The notes beneath the pieces were generated by a model, which had not been told where the DNA came from, ran no database searches, and worked only from the letters and a program-made list of their open reading frames with translations. A program made the position numbers and the translations under genes. 64,000 nt of DNA from Bdellovibrio sp. GT3 (lineage in GTDB: Bacteria > Bdellovibrionota > Bdellovibrionia > Bdellovibrionales > Bdellovibrionaceae): positions 124,001 through 188,000 of the forward strand of contig NZ_JBBNAD010000006.1 of NCBI RefSeq assembly GCF_037996765.1, in the 5' to 3' direction. Of the stretch, positions 55,604-63,956 are shown one piece after another. How positions within the stretch are numbered: the stretch's first letter is position 1; each line of letters starts with the position of its first letter.

Positions 55604-57510
55604 ACGATTCGCCCGAAGTCCTTTTCCAGTTTGTAGAAAGGATACTCCACGCTCACAGGACGACCGTGAGGGCAGAAACTGGAAAGCGGAAAGTGATCCA
55701 TCTCGCGCAACAGATTTTTCATTTGATCATGACTCAGTGCCTGTCCGGCACGAACCACGGAATGGCAGGCCATGGTCGCACAGATATCGCCGACAGCTCT
55801 TTCCAAAGAATAGCTGCCACCTTGATCCACAACCTCAGTCGCCATGCGATCCAAAACTTTTCCTAAAACAGCTTCCTTAATAAACAAAGGCGCCGCCTTC
55901 ACACCGACAGTTCCAGGCCCCAAAGGTTCAATGAAGACCCCCAGGCGTTCGATGTCCTTTGCCAGCAACAAAAGTCCTTCGACTTTTTCCGGTGACATAT
56001 CGATCGCCAATGGGAATAGGAAATCCTGAATGTCGATCTTACCGCCCTTCCAGGCGTTCATCAGTTTTTCATAGGCCACACGCTCATGGGCCGCATGCTG
56101 ATCGACGAAAACCATTTTGTCGCGATGTTGAGTTACGATATAGGTCAGATTGGCCTGCCCCAGCACTTCCAATGACGACCAGTAACCGCCACTGACGGGA
56201 GCCACGGCTTCCGTAGAGCTGTGCTCCTCGCGGGATTCCGCTGCATCCATCAGTGCATGATAGCCAACCTTGGGTTGTTGAACGGAAGACGCCGGGAACG
56301 AGAAATCTTTTTTCTGAAACTGCGTGGTTTTGAAAGTCGAATCCTGAAATGCCAGATTTTCTTTTGGCATTTCTGTAGGCACTCCGGCTTCACCGGAGTA
56401 GTTTGCAAAATTCGGCAAACCTTTCGCTGAAGGATAAGAGGCCGCAGGATCTGAATAATCCACGGTACCGCCCGCCTCACCAAACTGTGACTGCGAACGC
56501 AGCTGACCACTTTGTTGAATCCACGGCGCTTTCTCCAAAGTCGCACGCAACGCTCCCGCCACTGCACGGAACGCCAGGGACGGATCATGAAACTTCACTT
56601 GAGATTTAGTGGGATGAATATTGACGTCAATATACTCGGGGTCGGTTTCGACCCACACTGCTGCGATCGGGTACTCCCCGTGCATCAACAGACTGCGGTA
56701 GGCTTCATTGACAGCGGCTTGCAAACTGCGATCCTGAACCCAGCGGTTCTGTGCAAACAACCAGATATTTTTCGCGGTCTTGGCCACATTGTGGGGATCC
56801 GCAAACACAGCGTAAGCCTTCACGTATTCACGGGAAGCTTCGCCGACGAACAGCGGTTTGATTTCCAAAATTTGTTCCGCACGCTCTTTGCGGTCTTTGC
56901 AAGCGGGCCAAAAATTCACGAGCTTGCTGTTTTCCTGAATGCGGAACTCGACATCGTGATGAGCCAGAGCCATCGCTTTCAAAGTTGTTTTGATCGCCGT
57001 GTGTTCGGCGGCGTCGGATTTTAAAAACTTCAAACGCGCCGGCATATTTTCAAAAAGATTTTCCATCAGCACAGTCGTGCCCTGGGAACCACCGACGCGA
57101 TCGATGGGTTGTTTTTTGCCGTACTCGCTGATCAGTTGATAAGCTTGCTCATCCCCTGCTCTGCGTGTTGTTAAAGTCATTTTGCTGACAGAGGAAATAC
57201 TGGCCAAAGCTTCACCACGGAAGCCGAATGTTTTCAAACTCCACAAGTCATCGGATTTTGAAATCTTGCTGGTCGCGAAACGATCCAATGCTTTTGGCAA
57301 ATCCTCCGGAGACATGCCTTTGCCATTGTCGATGACCTTAACAATGCGCCCACCATCATAGAACTCGACATGCACGCGCGTAGCACCGGCATCGATAGAA
57401 TTTTCCACGAGTTCTTTTACAAGATGAGCAGGACGCTCGACCACTTCGCCTGCGGCAATTTGGTCGACTACTTCCGGGGATAAAACTTGAATAGACATGG
57501 GCAAAAACAT
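55600..57510 (-). CDS. mutL: DNA mismatch repair protein MutL, endonuclease-competent form
   Basis: 636 residues (632 if the Met at 57498 is used; that ATG follows a GGGCA/TGCCC hairpin containing the first ATG). The GHKL ATPase motifs are IAAGEVVERPAHLVKELVENSIDAGA, DNGKGM and FGFRGEALASI. The C-terminal domain has DQHAAHERVAYE (DQHA-x2-E-x4-E), ACHSVV, CPHGRP and terminal FGR, the complete set of motifs of nicking MutL proteins. This fits an organism without MutH. It is first in the operon with miaA, yicC, gmk, rpoZ, rsh and a kinase. Confidence 0.96.
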   Translation of the reverse strand: MFLPMSIQVLSPEVVDQIAAGEVVERPAHLVKELVENSIDAGATRVHVEFYDGGRIVKVIDNGKGMSPEDLPKALDRFATSKISKSDDLWSLKTFGFRGEALASISSVSKMTLTTRRAGDEQAYQLISEYGKKQPIDRVGGSQGTTVLMENLFENMPARLKFLKSDAAEHTAIKTTLKAMALAHHDVEFRIQENSKLVNFWPACKDRKERAEQILEIKPLFVGEASREYVKAYAVFADPHNVAKTAKNIWLFAQNRWVQDRSLQAAVNEAYRSLLMHGEYPIAAVWVETDPEYIDVNIHPTKSQVKFHDPSLAFRAVAGALRATLEKAPWIQQSGQLRSQSQFGEAGGTVDYSDPAASYPSAKGLPNFANYSGEAGVPTEMPKENLAFQDSTFKTTQFQKKDFSFPASSVQQPKVGYHALMDAAESREEHSSTEAVAPVSGGYWSSLEVLGQANLTYIVTQHRDKMVFVDQHAAHERVAYEKLMNAWKGGKIDIQDFLFPLAIDMSPEKVEGLLLLAKDIERLGVFIEPLGPGTVGVKAAPLFIKEAVLGKVLDRMATEVVDQGGSYSLERAVGDICATMACHSVVRAGQALSHDQMKNLLREMDHFPLSSFCPHGRPVSVEYPFYKLEKDFGRIV

Positions 57511-57535
57511 GCCCTACCAGAGGGATTAAATCAAA

Positions 57536-58123
57536 CTAGTATTGCGGACTTGGGCATTCGCCATTTTGCTGACATTTTAACAGCATCATACGCAAATGTT
57601 GGGTTTCCTTAAGCGTCAAATCCAACTCATAGGTCGCACCCTGCGCCACAGATCCTTGGGGACCCACGGTGTAAAAGGGCGTATTTAACGGAATCTGATC
57701 CACTGTGATGTTCGTGTCGCTGTCAGACGTAAATCGCAAGGAGTTCGGGTGCTTTTCAAGGTTCCAGAAAAAGCGCATCATTTGTGACTTCGCCTTCATC
57801 AGACCGTCTTCCATATTTTTCCAGCATTTGACTTCACCGAAAAGCACAACCTTATTGGTCACGCGATCAATCACGATGATATCCAGCTCGCCCACAGTTT
57901 CTTTACCAGTGCTGTATTCGATATCCCCGGTGATTAAAAACTTATCTGCGGGATAGCTTTGGGCCAAACGGACTCTTTCCAGTTGTTCGCACACGGCGCC
58001 ATCCGGATCAAAATCAGCGCCTGAATTCTTAATAGAATCAAATGCGGCGTTCAGATCACCGGCCAAGGCCAAAGAGGATACAACGAATGTGCTGACAAAA
58101 AAGAATGCTGCGGCTTTAAACAT
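57536..58123 (-). CDS. exported PD-(D/E)XK nuclease-like protein
   Basis: About 195 residues from the ATG at 58123. The signal peptide is about 1-21 (FKAAAFFFVSTFVVSSLALA). The mature part has GELDIIVIDRVTNKVVLFGEVKCWKN: an E-L-D core, a hydrophobic strand, then G-E-V-K. This is the pattern of the PD-(D/E)XK nuclease fold, as in NERD or YraN proteins, and is followed by KSQMMRF. Export of such a domain is unusual. A role in degrading prey or environmental DNA is possible but unproven. Two Cys near the C-terminus may form a disulfide. Confidence 0.6.
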   Translation of the reverse strand: MFKAAAFFFVSTFVVSSLALAGDLNAAFDSIKNSGADFDPDGAVCEQLERVRLAQSYPADKFLITGDIEYSTGKETVGELDIIVIDRVTNKVVLFGEVKCWKNMEDGLMKAKSQMMRFFWNLEKHPNSLRFTSDSDTNITVDQIPLNTPFYTVGPQGSVAQGATYELDLTLKETQHLRMMLLKCQQNGECPSPQY

Positions 58124-58336
58124 GGATGGCTTGTAACCCAATCGCGTCGAAACCGTCACTCATAATGCCACGTGTTATATGTTTTCAACTCCACCAACAG
58201 CCGGGCTCTCGCTCGACAACCTTCGAGCGTGATTAGGGATCATTAAATCCGTGGGTTGTTAAGCAGTTGATAGATTCAAAACCTTCCCTTGTTGACCGAT
58301 TTCTAAGATTTAGTAAAAACGTCACCAGAGGTATTA

Positions 58337-58858
58337 ATGAAATATTTATTTTTCGCTTTCATCGGCGCACTACTTCAATTTCCCTTGATTGGTCAGGCCA
58401 AGATGACTGACAAACAGATTTATGCCGTCAGCATGGAAAATGATGCGCAATTCATCGAGTGTGTTGGTAATATATTTCTTGGAGTCGCGAACTTTCAAAG
58501 GGTGATTTTGGAAGACTTAAAATGGGACTCATCAAATCCTGAATTTCAAAAAATCGATAAAACAAAAAAATCTTTCCAGAAAGCTTCTGAAAATCTAGAT
58601 TCGGCCGTAAAAAATTCTGATCTTTTACTAAAAGAACTATCGGATGAAAAAAAGAAGAAATTTGAAATGCAACTTAATGGATTTAAAAATCAGGTCAAAG
58701 ATCTCAACAAAAACCTTATATCCATTATTTCAGGTATTGATAGACATCAACTTCCGAAGACAGACGAAGTTCACCAGATAATAACAAAGGCTATTGCAGG
58801 TACTGGATTTGGCATGAATGTCTCAAAAAAGAATTCAGAGAAAAAATCCGAACTATAA
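58337..58858 (+). CDS. exported helical protein of unknown function
   Basis: A 173-residue protein with AGAGG upstream and a signal peptide (about 1-21, MKYLFFAFIGALLQFPLIGQA). The mature part is Lys-rich and helical with coiled-coil-like heptads (KKSFQKASENLDSAVKNSDLLLKELSDEKKKKFEMQL). It is more A/T-rich than its neighbours, which may point to transfer. No family is recognised. It is followed by its own terminator and by the second copy of the 60-base element. Upstream is a CGCTCGA/TCGAGCG hairpin at 58210-58229. Confidence 0.68.
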   Translation: MKYLFFAFIGALLQFPLIGQAKMTDKQIYAVSMENDAQFIECVGNIFLGVANFQRVILEDLKWDSSNPEFQKIDKTKKSFQKASENLDSAVKNSDLLLKELSDEKKKKFEMQLNGFKNQVKDLNKNLISIISGIDRHQLPKTDEVHQIITKAIAGTGFGMNVSKKNSEKKSEL

Positions 58859-58887
58859 CACTAGCCACTTATCCAAACTCACAATCA

Positions 58888-58921
58888 AAAAGCACTGACT
58901 TAAAAATCAGTGCTTTTGTTG
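58888..58921 (+). terminator. terminator after 58337 gene
   Basis: Stem AAAAGCACTGA and complement around an 8-base loop, followed by TTTTGTTG on the + strand. A good intrinsic terminator. Confidence 0.85.
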
Positions 58922-58942
58922 TTTCAAGGATATGCCAAGGTT

Positions 58943-59003
58943 AACAACGCACTGAGAAACCGATATCGGTTCTGCACAGCAGTACAAAAAGGGAACTGTT
59001 ACC
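58943..59003 (+). repeat. intergenic element, copy 2 (see 6055-6113)
   Basis: 61 bases, with the last 37 identical to copy 1. The first hairpin is the perfect AACCGATATCGGTT. Copy 1 keeps AACCG and CGGTT but loses two bases of the centre. It ends one base before the stop codon of the 59005 gene. Confidence 0.75.
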
Positions 59004-59004
59004 T

Positions 59005-59889
59005 TTAGAAATCAAGACCTAACGTCACCCCGTATCCGAAGTAACTTTCTTTTTCCCAATAGTACTTAATATCGGGACGGATGGAGACTTTTTTGATGCG
59101 ATAAGAAGCGCCCACATTGAAAAGCACTCCCAGAGTCATATCATCCGCAGAAAACCCATCCACCACGCCGGGCAATTGCAAATCAAAGTGCGAGTACTTA
59201 AGCATCGGACCGAAGCCGTAAAAGAAAATCAGATCCTTGCCTTTAGGAAGAACAGTCTGAAAAAGGAAATTCACAATGACGATGTAACCACTGCCCTCAT
59301 GCCCTGTGTACTCCTTGTAGTAAGAAGGAGCGCCGGAGTGAAAAAGAATATTACTCTCTGTATAGATGTCGCCGGAAAACAGAGTGTTGTAACCATGAAA
59401 GTTCAAACCCAAAAAAGAAGTCTGCGCGTTTCTGCGACCACCCATGGTGTCTTCGGCATAGTCGATAAAATTTAATGAAAGACCACGATAGCGGGAGGCG
59501 AAAAACGGCTTCTTCCCAGTGTAATTGGACTCGTCGGGATCTGCATTTTCCTGCAGCTCTTCGGGTGTGATCACTCCGGGATGAATCTCTGCATCAGAAA
59601 CCCATCCGGTCACTCCGGGCTTCAAACGGACCTTGTAGAAGGGCCCCTTTTTTCCTTTGGAGATGGCCAAAACCTGACCTTGCTTTAAGACTGTCATCAC
59701 CGGCGCATCAAAATCAGGATCTTTATAGACCTGGGCTTCGTCGGCAACGACAGTTCCACGCTGAGCCTGAGCAAGCCCTACACAAGGAAACAACAAGACT
59801 GCAAATAGAAATGCCGAAAGACCGCAAAACAAAGCGCGGTCCACGCATTTACTTAAAGCGAATAAGCCAAACACGCCAGAATGCCTCAA
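59005..59889 (-). CDS. outer-membrane protein with bacterial SH3 domain
   Basis: Up to 294 residues. An SH3-like domain (about 44-105: VVADEAQVYKDPDFDAPVMTVLKQGQVLAISKGKKGPFYKVRLKPGVTGWV pattern) follows the signal segment, then a barrel-like region ending GYGVTLGLDF with terminal Phe. The ATG at 59889 overlaps the upstream glycosyltransferase by 41 bases. A GTG at 59844, just past that stop, would start directly at a normal signal peptide (DRALFCGLSAFLFAVLLFP) and may be correct. Confidence 0.72.
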   Translation of the reverse strand: MRHSGVFGLFALSKCVDRALFCGLSAFLFAVLLFPCVGLAQAQRGTVVADEAQVYKDPDFDAPVMTVLKQGQVLAISKGKKGPFYKVRLKPGVTGWVSDAEIHPGVITPEELQENADPDESNYTGKKPFFASRYRGLSLNFIDYAEDTMGGRRNAQTSFLGLNFHGYNTLFSGDIYTESNILFHSGAPSYYKEYTGHEGSGYIVIVNFLFQTVLPKGKDLIFFYGFGPMLKYSHFDLQLPGVVDGFSADDMTLGVLFNVGASYRIKKVSIRPDIKYYWEKESYFGYGVTLGLDF

Positions 59890-60544
59890 TGACGATCTTC
59901 AAAGACATTTTGCTTTGACCCACGCGACGATCTTCAAAAACGATCGGAGACTCTGCTCCCTTGAAACCTTTTTTCAAGGCTTTGTACTTCAATTCAATTT
60001 GAAAGCTGTAGCCATTGCTGCCCACGGTTGAAAGATCAATTCCCAACAGAACTTCCTTCTTCCAGGCGTTGAATCCACCCGTCCAGTCATTCAATGGAAA
60101 ACCCAAAATCATACGGGAGTAAATCCCGCCACCACGAGAGATAATTTTGCGGATTATCCCCCAGTTCACAGTGCTTCCGCCTGCGACATAACGGGAACCC
60201 ACCGCGAAATCATTGTCTTTCAGCTTAGCCAAAAGAGGTCCCAAATCCTGTGGACGGTGGGAGAAATCCGCATCCATTTCAGTGATGGCTTCATAACCCT
60301 GATCGATCCCCCAACGGAATCCCGCGATATAAGCTTTTCCCAAACCCTGTTTACCAGGACGGGATAAAAGATGAAGATTTGGAAGAGACTTTTGCATTTC
60401 GCGAACAATGGCACCAGTGCCATCCGGAGAGTTGTCATCCACAACCAGAATATCAACGCCCAAATTTTGAGCAAACACTGCAGGCACAATGGTCTGCACA
60501 TTTTCTTTTTCATTGTACGTAGGAATTACGATCAGAGTTTTCAT
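59849..60544 (-). CDS. polyprenol-phosphate mannosyltransferase-like glycosyltransferase family 2
   Basis: About 231 residues from the ATG at 60544. The GT2 features are VIPTYNEKENVQ, DILVVDDNSPDGTG, the DxD-type EMDADFSHRP, and GSRYVAGGSTVNWGIIRKIISRGGG followed by NDWTGGFNAW, as in Dpm1. It probably transfers a hexose to a lipid-phosphate carrier on the cytoplasmic face. No C-terminal membrane helices are seen. The acceptor is unknown. Confidence 0.9.
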   Translation of the reverse strand: MKTLIVIPTYNEKENVQTIVPAVFAQNLGVDILVVDDNSPDGTGAIVREMQKSLPNLHLLSRPGKQGLGKAYIAGFRWGIDQGYEAITEMDADFSHRPQDLGPLLAKLKDNDFAVGSRYVAGGSTVNWGIIRKIISRGGGIYSRMILGFPLNDWTGGFNAWKKEVLLGIDLSTVGSNGYSFQIELKYKALKKGFKGAESPIVFEDRRVGQSKMSLKIVIEAFWRVWLIRFK

Positions 60545-60618
60545 GCCCCTAAATTGGCATAAAGCTCCCGGACTGGCAACGAACGCGCTGCATCCGGGCG
60601 GCATTGGAACTCAAATTT

Positions 60619-61059
60619 TTAGATAGAACGAGAAACCAACTTACCTTTGCCCTTGTTTTCCAAGGCATCGGCTTTTTTCGGTGTAATGGTTGGCAAATTT
60701 AACGGCTTGGTCAGCAAGTACTTTGGATCCTGCTTACGCACGTCCAACTGCACTTTCACCTTATCCGCGGCGGCGGCCGGGTCTTTCACGTAAAGAATCG
60801 GATCAAACCCGCAAGTGCGACACACCACTGACAATCGCCAGCGGATTTGCACGAACACTTCCGAGATCGCCAAACACACCACAAAGGCAATCATCACGCG
60901 AGGATCATACTCCTGCCAAATAGCGAACATGACCACGATAGAGGCCATGGCTGCGGCAATGATATTCATCACTCCAATATTTTTCTTGCGATAAATATTC
61001 CGCGGAGTTTTGCAAAAGGCGCAGTAGCAGTTGTGTTTGGATTTAAATAAAGAAAACAT
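60619..61059 (-). CDS. small membrane protein with two CxxC motifs
   Basis: About 146 residues from the ATG at 61059. It has CYCAFCKTPRNIYRKK, then two helices (about 31-48 and 53-72, MNIIAAAMASIVVMFAIW and MIAFVVCLAISEVFV), then CRTCGFDP. The paired CxxC elements could hold zinc on the cytoplasmic side. The tail is Lys/Pro rich. No family is recognised. It lies upstream of the glycosyltransferase on the same strand. Confidence 0.6.
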   Translation of the reverse strand: MFSLFKSKHNCYCAFCKTPRNIYRKKNIGVMNIIAAAMASIVVMFAIWQEYDPRVMIAFVVCLAISEVFVQIRWRLSVVCRTCGFDPILYVKDPAAAADKVKVQLDVRKQDPKYLLTKPLNLPTITPKKADALENKGKGKLVSRSI

Positions 61060-61138
61060 ATAACCAGTCTGCCAAAGACGTGGTCCAGATTGAAAGATCA
61101 TTTTTTGAGAAATGACAAAGCCTTGCTAGAATCAGCTT

Positions 61139-61792
61139 ATGACAAAACTAAAGACGTTCCAATTCGCTTTCGTTTCCCTTTTTACAATCTGCTCCTCAAC
61201 TATGGTCTGGGCTGCTTCCGGTTCTGAATATAAGGAAGTCAGCTATGACGACCTGGTGAACGAACTCAGCCAGAAGAAATCCTCCTTTGAGCAAGTTAAA
61301 AAAGACGCAAACGGCCCCCAATCCCACATCGGTATCGGCTACGTGAACGGCTTTACCAATATTTCTACGGAAGGCGAAAGCTTCAATCGCCGCACAACCG
61401 GCGTTCAGCTTTCTGCGGGTCGCGACTTGGGTTCACGCCAAACCTATGCAGAAGCGATCTTCCGCAACTATGGCTCCAATGATTCTTTCAACGATGAATT
61501 TTCCCTGCGCGAGCTGGAAGGCAAAGTGGGCTACACGAATCAAATTGAAGGGCTTTGGAATTACTCCATCAGCGGCGGTCTTTCCGCCCGTATGATGAAG
61601 TACGTCAACTCCTCCAAGGATTTGCATGTGGATGAAACAACTCCGGCCGTAGTGGTTTCCAGTGGTATCTTCGCACAACTTAGCAAGCATATTTCCATCG
61701 GCGTTGAAGGCAGTGCCCGCACAGCCCTGGTTAACAAACCATCCGACAAAGACTCCTTTGATTTCGCGTTTCGCTTGAACACTTCCCTGTAA
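61139..61792 (+). CDS. predicted outer-membrane beta-barrel protein
   Basis: A 217-residue protein with a signal peptide (about 1-25, FAFVSLFTICSSTMVWA). A short helical lead (YDDLVNELSQKKSSFEQVKK) precedes about eight strand-like segments such as GIGYVNGFTNIS, GVQLSAGRDL and AEAIFRNYG. It ends FRLNTSL, lacking the usual terminal aromatic. No family is recognised. It is divergent from the CxxC membrane protein. Confidence 0.65.
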   Translation: MTKLKTFQFAFVSLFTICSSTMVWAASGSEYKEVSYDDLVNELSQKKSSFEQVKKDANGPQSHIGIGYVNGFTNISTEGESFNRRTTGVQLSAGRDLGSRQTYAEAIFRNYGSNDSFNDEFSLRELEGKVGYTNQIEGLWNYSISGGLSARMMKYVNSSKDLHVDETTPAVVVSSGIFAQLSKHISIGVEGSARTALVNKPSDKDSFDFAFRLNTSL

Positions 61793-61809
61793 TTCGCAAT
61801 ACTGAGCGA

Positions 61810-62472
61810 GTGGACACACTCGCTCTTCTTCTTAGCTTATTCGTATTCCTTGTCGCCTTGGCCGTCTGGTCCAACAAAGCGCGATCCAAACAACACTACG
61901 ATTCAACTCTGACCCCCAATTGCCTGCTGACCCGCTGGCCGTTGTTATTTGTCACAGGTCCTCGCAGTTTTTTTTATTTCTCCAATTACTGGAACATCTA
62001 TCCTTCCTTTCTGGCCGAACACGGCTACGAGGTCTATCACCTGCGCCTGCCGTGGAGTGATTCCCTGCTAAGACAGACCCGTCTGACTGAGTTTTTAAAA
62101 TCCCAGGATGCAGCCAACAGACGCTTTCATATGGTTTTGGATTCGTACTCCCTGCAAGAACTGGAACCGGTCTTACGTGAACTAAAACCGGAATGCCTGA
62201 TGTCGATCACGGAAATTGCTGACACGGACAGCATCAAGCCCACCAGCCTGAAAGCCTCTTTCGTCCCTCAGGAAACTCTGCAAACCCTGCCCTCCAAGAA
62301 AGGCAGCTTCTTTGTTAAGTGGGCCTACGATCTGCATCGCTTGCTTCTTTTCGGTCGCCCCCTGCCGTCACTGAGCTGCCTCGGTGCCGCCAAGGCGACA
62401 CAACTCCAAAATGCCCGCCTGCTTTTGGAACGAGCACAGAACCTTGCCGAAATGGACCTGCGCGAAGGCTAA
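61810..62472 (+). CDS. membrane-anchored, probably inactive lipase-like protein
   Basis: A 220-residue protein starting at GTG. An N-terminal helix (about 2-20) anchors it. The remaining part looks like the first half of an alpha/beta-hydrolase of the triacylglycerol lipase type (PLLFVTGPRSFFYFSNYWNIYPSFLAEHGYEVYHL pattern). Where the nucleophile elbow GHSxGG is expected it reads VLDSYSLQE, so the catalytic serine context is lost. It may be a degenerate or binding-only relative. The fold call is moderate. Confidence 0.5.
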   Translation: MDTLALLLSLFVFLVALAVWSNKARSKQHYDSTLTPNCLLTRWPLLFVTGPRSFFYFSNYWNIYPSFLAEHGYEVYHLRLPWSDSLLRQTRLTEFLKSQDAANRRFHMVLDSYSLQELEPVLRELKPECLMSITEIADTDSIKPTSLKASFVPQETLQTLPSKKGSFFVKWAYDLHRLLLFGRPLPSLSCLGAAKATQLQNARLLLERAQNLAEMDLREG

Positions 62473-62542
62473 ACCAAATTCACTAGTTACTTGGGCGCGC
62501 TTACCACTTGCTAACGAACTCTTGTCGTGGTGCAATGAGCCT

Positions 62543-63106
62543 ATGAGTGACTACCGTGACGTAACACCAAATCAATCCCCACATCTACAAACCGCCAAAG
62601 AAGTTTTCAATTACATCATTGATTACCTTCGCCATCCGATTCAAAAGATCAAAAATCTGCCGGATTGGAAGTGGTCCACTTTGTTGATCACACTGGCTGT
62701 GGTTTCAATTATTTCTGGGGTTATTTCCGGATTGATCCCGCCCAATATCTACCGCATCGGCGCAGGAATTATTTTCGCCCCGTTCGTCGCGTTGGTGATG
62801 ACGTGGCTGGGTGCCGTCTTCATTTACTATTACTTTCAGGTGTTCGAAAAAAGAACCTGCTCACTGCGCTTGATCTTCACTTTGATCTTGTTCGCAAACA
62901 TTCCATTTTTTATTTTCCAGGCAGGCTCTGAACTGATTCCACCTCTGACCTTGGTGGGCTTTGCGTTCACAACAATGCTGATGGCTGTGGGCTTGACTGA
63001 AAACTTCCAAATGGAAAAACGCCGTTCCTTGCGCCTGGTGACTATCCTGTTTGCGATCGTTTTCTTCCTGTGGCTCTACAACCGCATCGAAGTCGCAAGA
63101 ATGTAG
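62543..63106 (+). CDS. Yip1-family membrane protein
   Basis: 187 residues from the ATG at 62543; the longer reading frame to 62384 overlaps the previous gene and is unlikely. Four or five membrane helices lie in the range about 47-187 (STLLITLAVVSIISGVISG, IYRIGAGIIFAPFVALVMTWLGAVFIYYYF). The layout fits the Yip1/DUF1282 domain. The function is unknown. No partner gene is obvious. Confidence 0.65.
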   Translation: MSDYRDVTPNQSPHLQTAKEVFNYIIDYLRHPIQKIKNLPDWKWSTLLITLAVVSIISGVISGLIPPNIYRIGAGIIFAPFVALVMTWLGAVFIYYYFQVFEKRTCSLRLIFTLILFANIPFFIFQAGSELIPPLTLVGFAFTTMLMAVGLTENFQMEKRRSLRLVTILFAIVFFLWLYNRIEVARM

Positions 63107-63298
63107 TTGCATGGTTCAGCCAACGCTTGTTACATCACGCTTGACGCTCGAACCATTCAAACAGTCTGATGCTCAGGATATTTTCAACTATGGGAACCAC
63201 ACACAACACTAGAGGCTTCAAAACAGTTTTTAAAAAAAAGCCTGATACTACAGGGCCAGGTAATTGATACCGCTCACTCGCCTTTGTAAAAGACTAAC

Positions 63299-63327
63299 TG
63301 CGGACGTCCGCACATCCGTATCGGATG
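63299..63327. promoter_or_regulatory. two adjacent palindromes in an otherwise empty gap
   Basis: TGCGGACGTCCGCA (63299-63312) is a perfect palindrome. CATCCG and CGGATG (63313-63327) form a second directly beside it. The 400-base gap 63107-63506 holds no gene I can support. Confidence 0.4.
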
Positions 63328-63396
63328 GAATAGTGCATTAATATCCGCGCGACTAAGAAATATGCGTCAGTTAAAACTCTAGGCGTTTCAAAAACA

Positions 63397-63430
63397 AAAA
63401 AGCCATGGCTGCTAAAACCATGGCTTTTTT
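63397..63430. terminator. bidirectional terminator between 62543 gene and dut
   Basis: AAAAAGCCATGG and complement with a 9-base loop, A and T runs on both sides, placed between convergent genes. Confidence 0.88.
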
Positions 63431-63506
63431 TTATTGGAGAAAGTAAGTCCGTACCTAAGCCTCCGGGCATTCAACACGCCGTTTACAGAAGTAGGACCGG
63501 CACCTT

Positions 63507-63956
63507 TTAAGCGCGGCCGGTGGAGCCGAAGCCGCCTGCGCCACGCTCTGTCTCAGTCAATTCCTGAGCCATTACGAAGTTTGCTTGGTAAACTGGAGCG
63601 ACTACCAATTGCGCGCAACGCTCTTGATCGCCGATCGTCACAGCTGCATCGCCCAAATTGATCACGATGATTTTAACTTCACCGCGGTAGTCAGCATCGA
63701 TGGTTCCCGGCGTGTTCAAAACAGTCAGACCGTTTTTTGCGGCCCAGCCGCTGCGAGGACGTGCCTGAATTTCGAAACCCATTGGGATTTCAAAGCTCAA
63801 ACCCGTTGGGATCATCGCACGTTGACCTGGCTCAAGAACAACTGGACCATCCAATTGCGCACGAACGTCAACGCCGGAAGCGCCCGCTGATTGATAAGCT
63901 GGCAATTCACCTTTGAAGTTTTCAAGAGTCTTAATTTTTACGTTTACTTTATTCAT
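63507..63956 (-). CDS. dut: dUTP diphosphatase
   Basis: A 149-residue protein, the usual trimeric dUTPase size. All five motifs are present: SAGASGVDV, PRSGWA, GTIDADYRGEVKIIVIN, RCAQLV and GAGGFGSTG. It converts dUTP to dUMP plus pyrophosphate, limiting uracil in DNA and supplying dTMP synthesis. Its ATG overlaps the stop of the gene upstream. Confidence 0.97.
   Translation of the reverse strand: MNKVNVKIKTLENFKGELPAYQSAGASGVDVRAQLDGPVVLEPGQRAMIPTGLSFEIPMGFEIQARPRSGWAAKNGLTVLNTPGTIDADYRGEVKIIVINLGDAAVTIGDQERCAQLVVAPVYQANFVMAQELTETERGAGGFGSTGRA

Noticed and set aside
62384-62542. N-terminal extension of the Yip1-like gene
   Set aside because: It overlaps the preceding gene in another frame and has no binding site. 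The ATG at 62543 gives a normal start.
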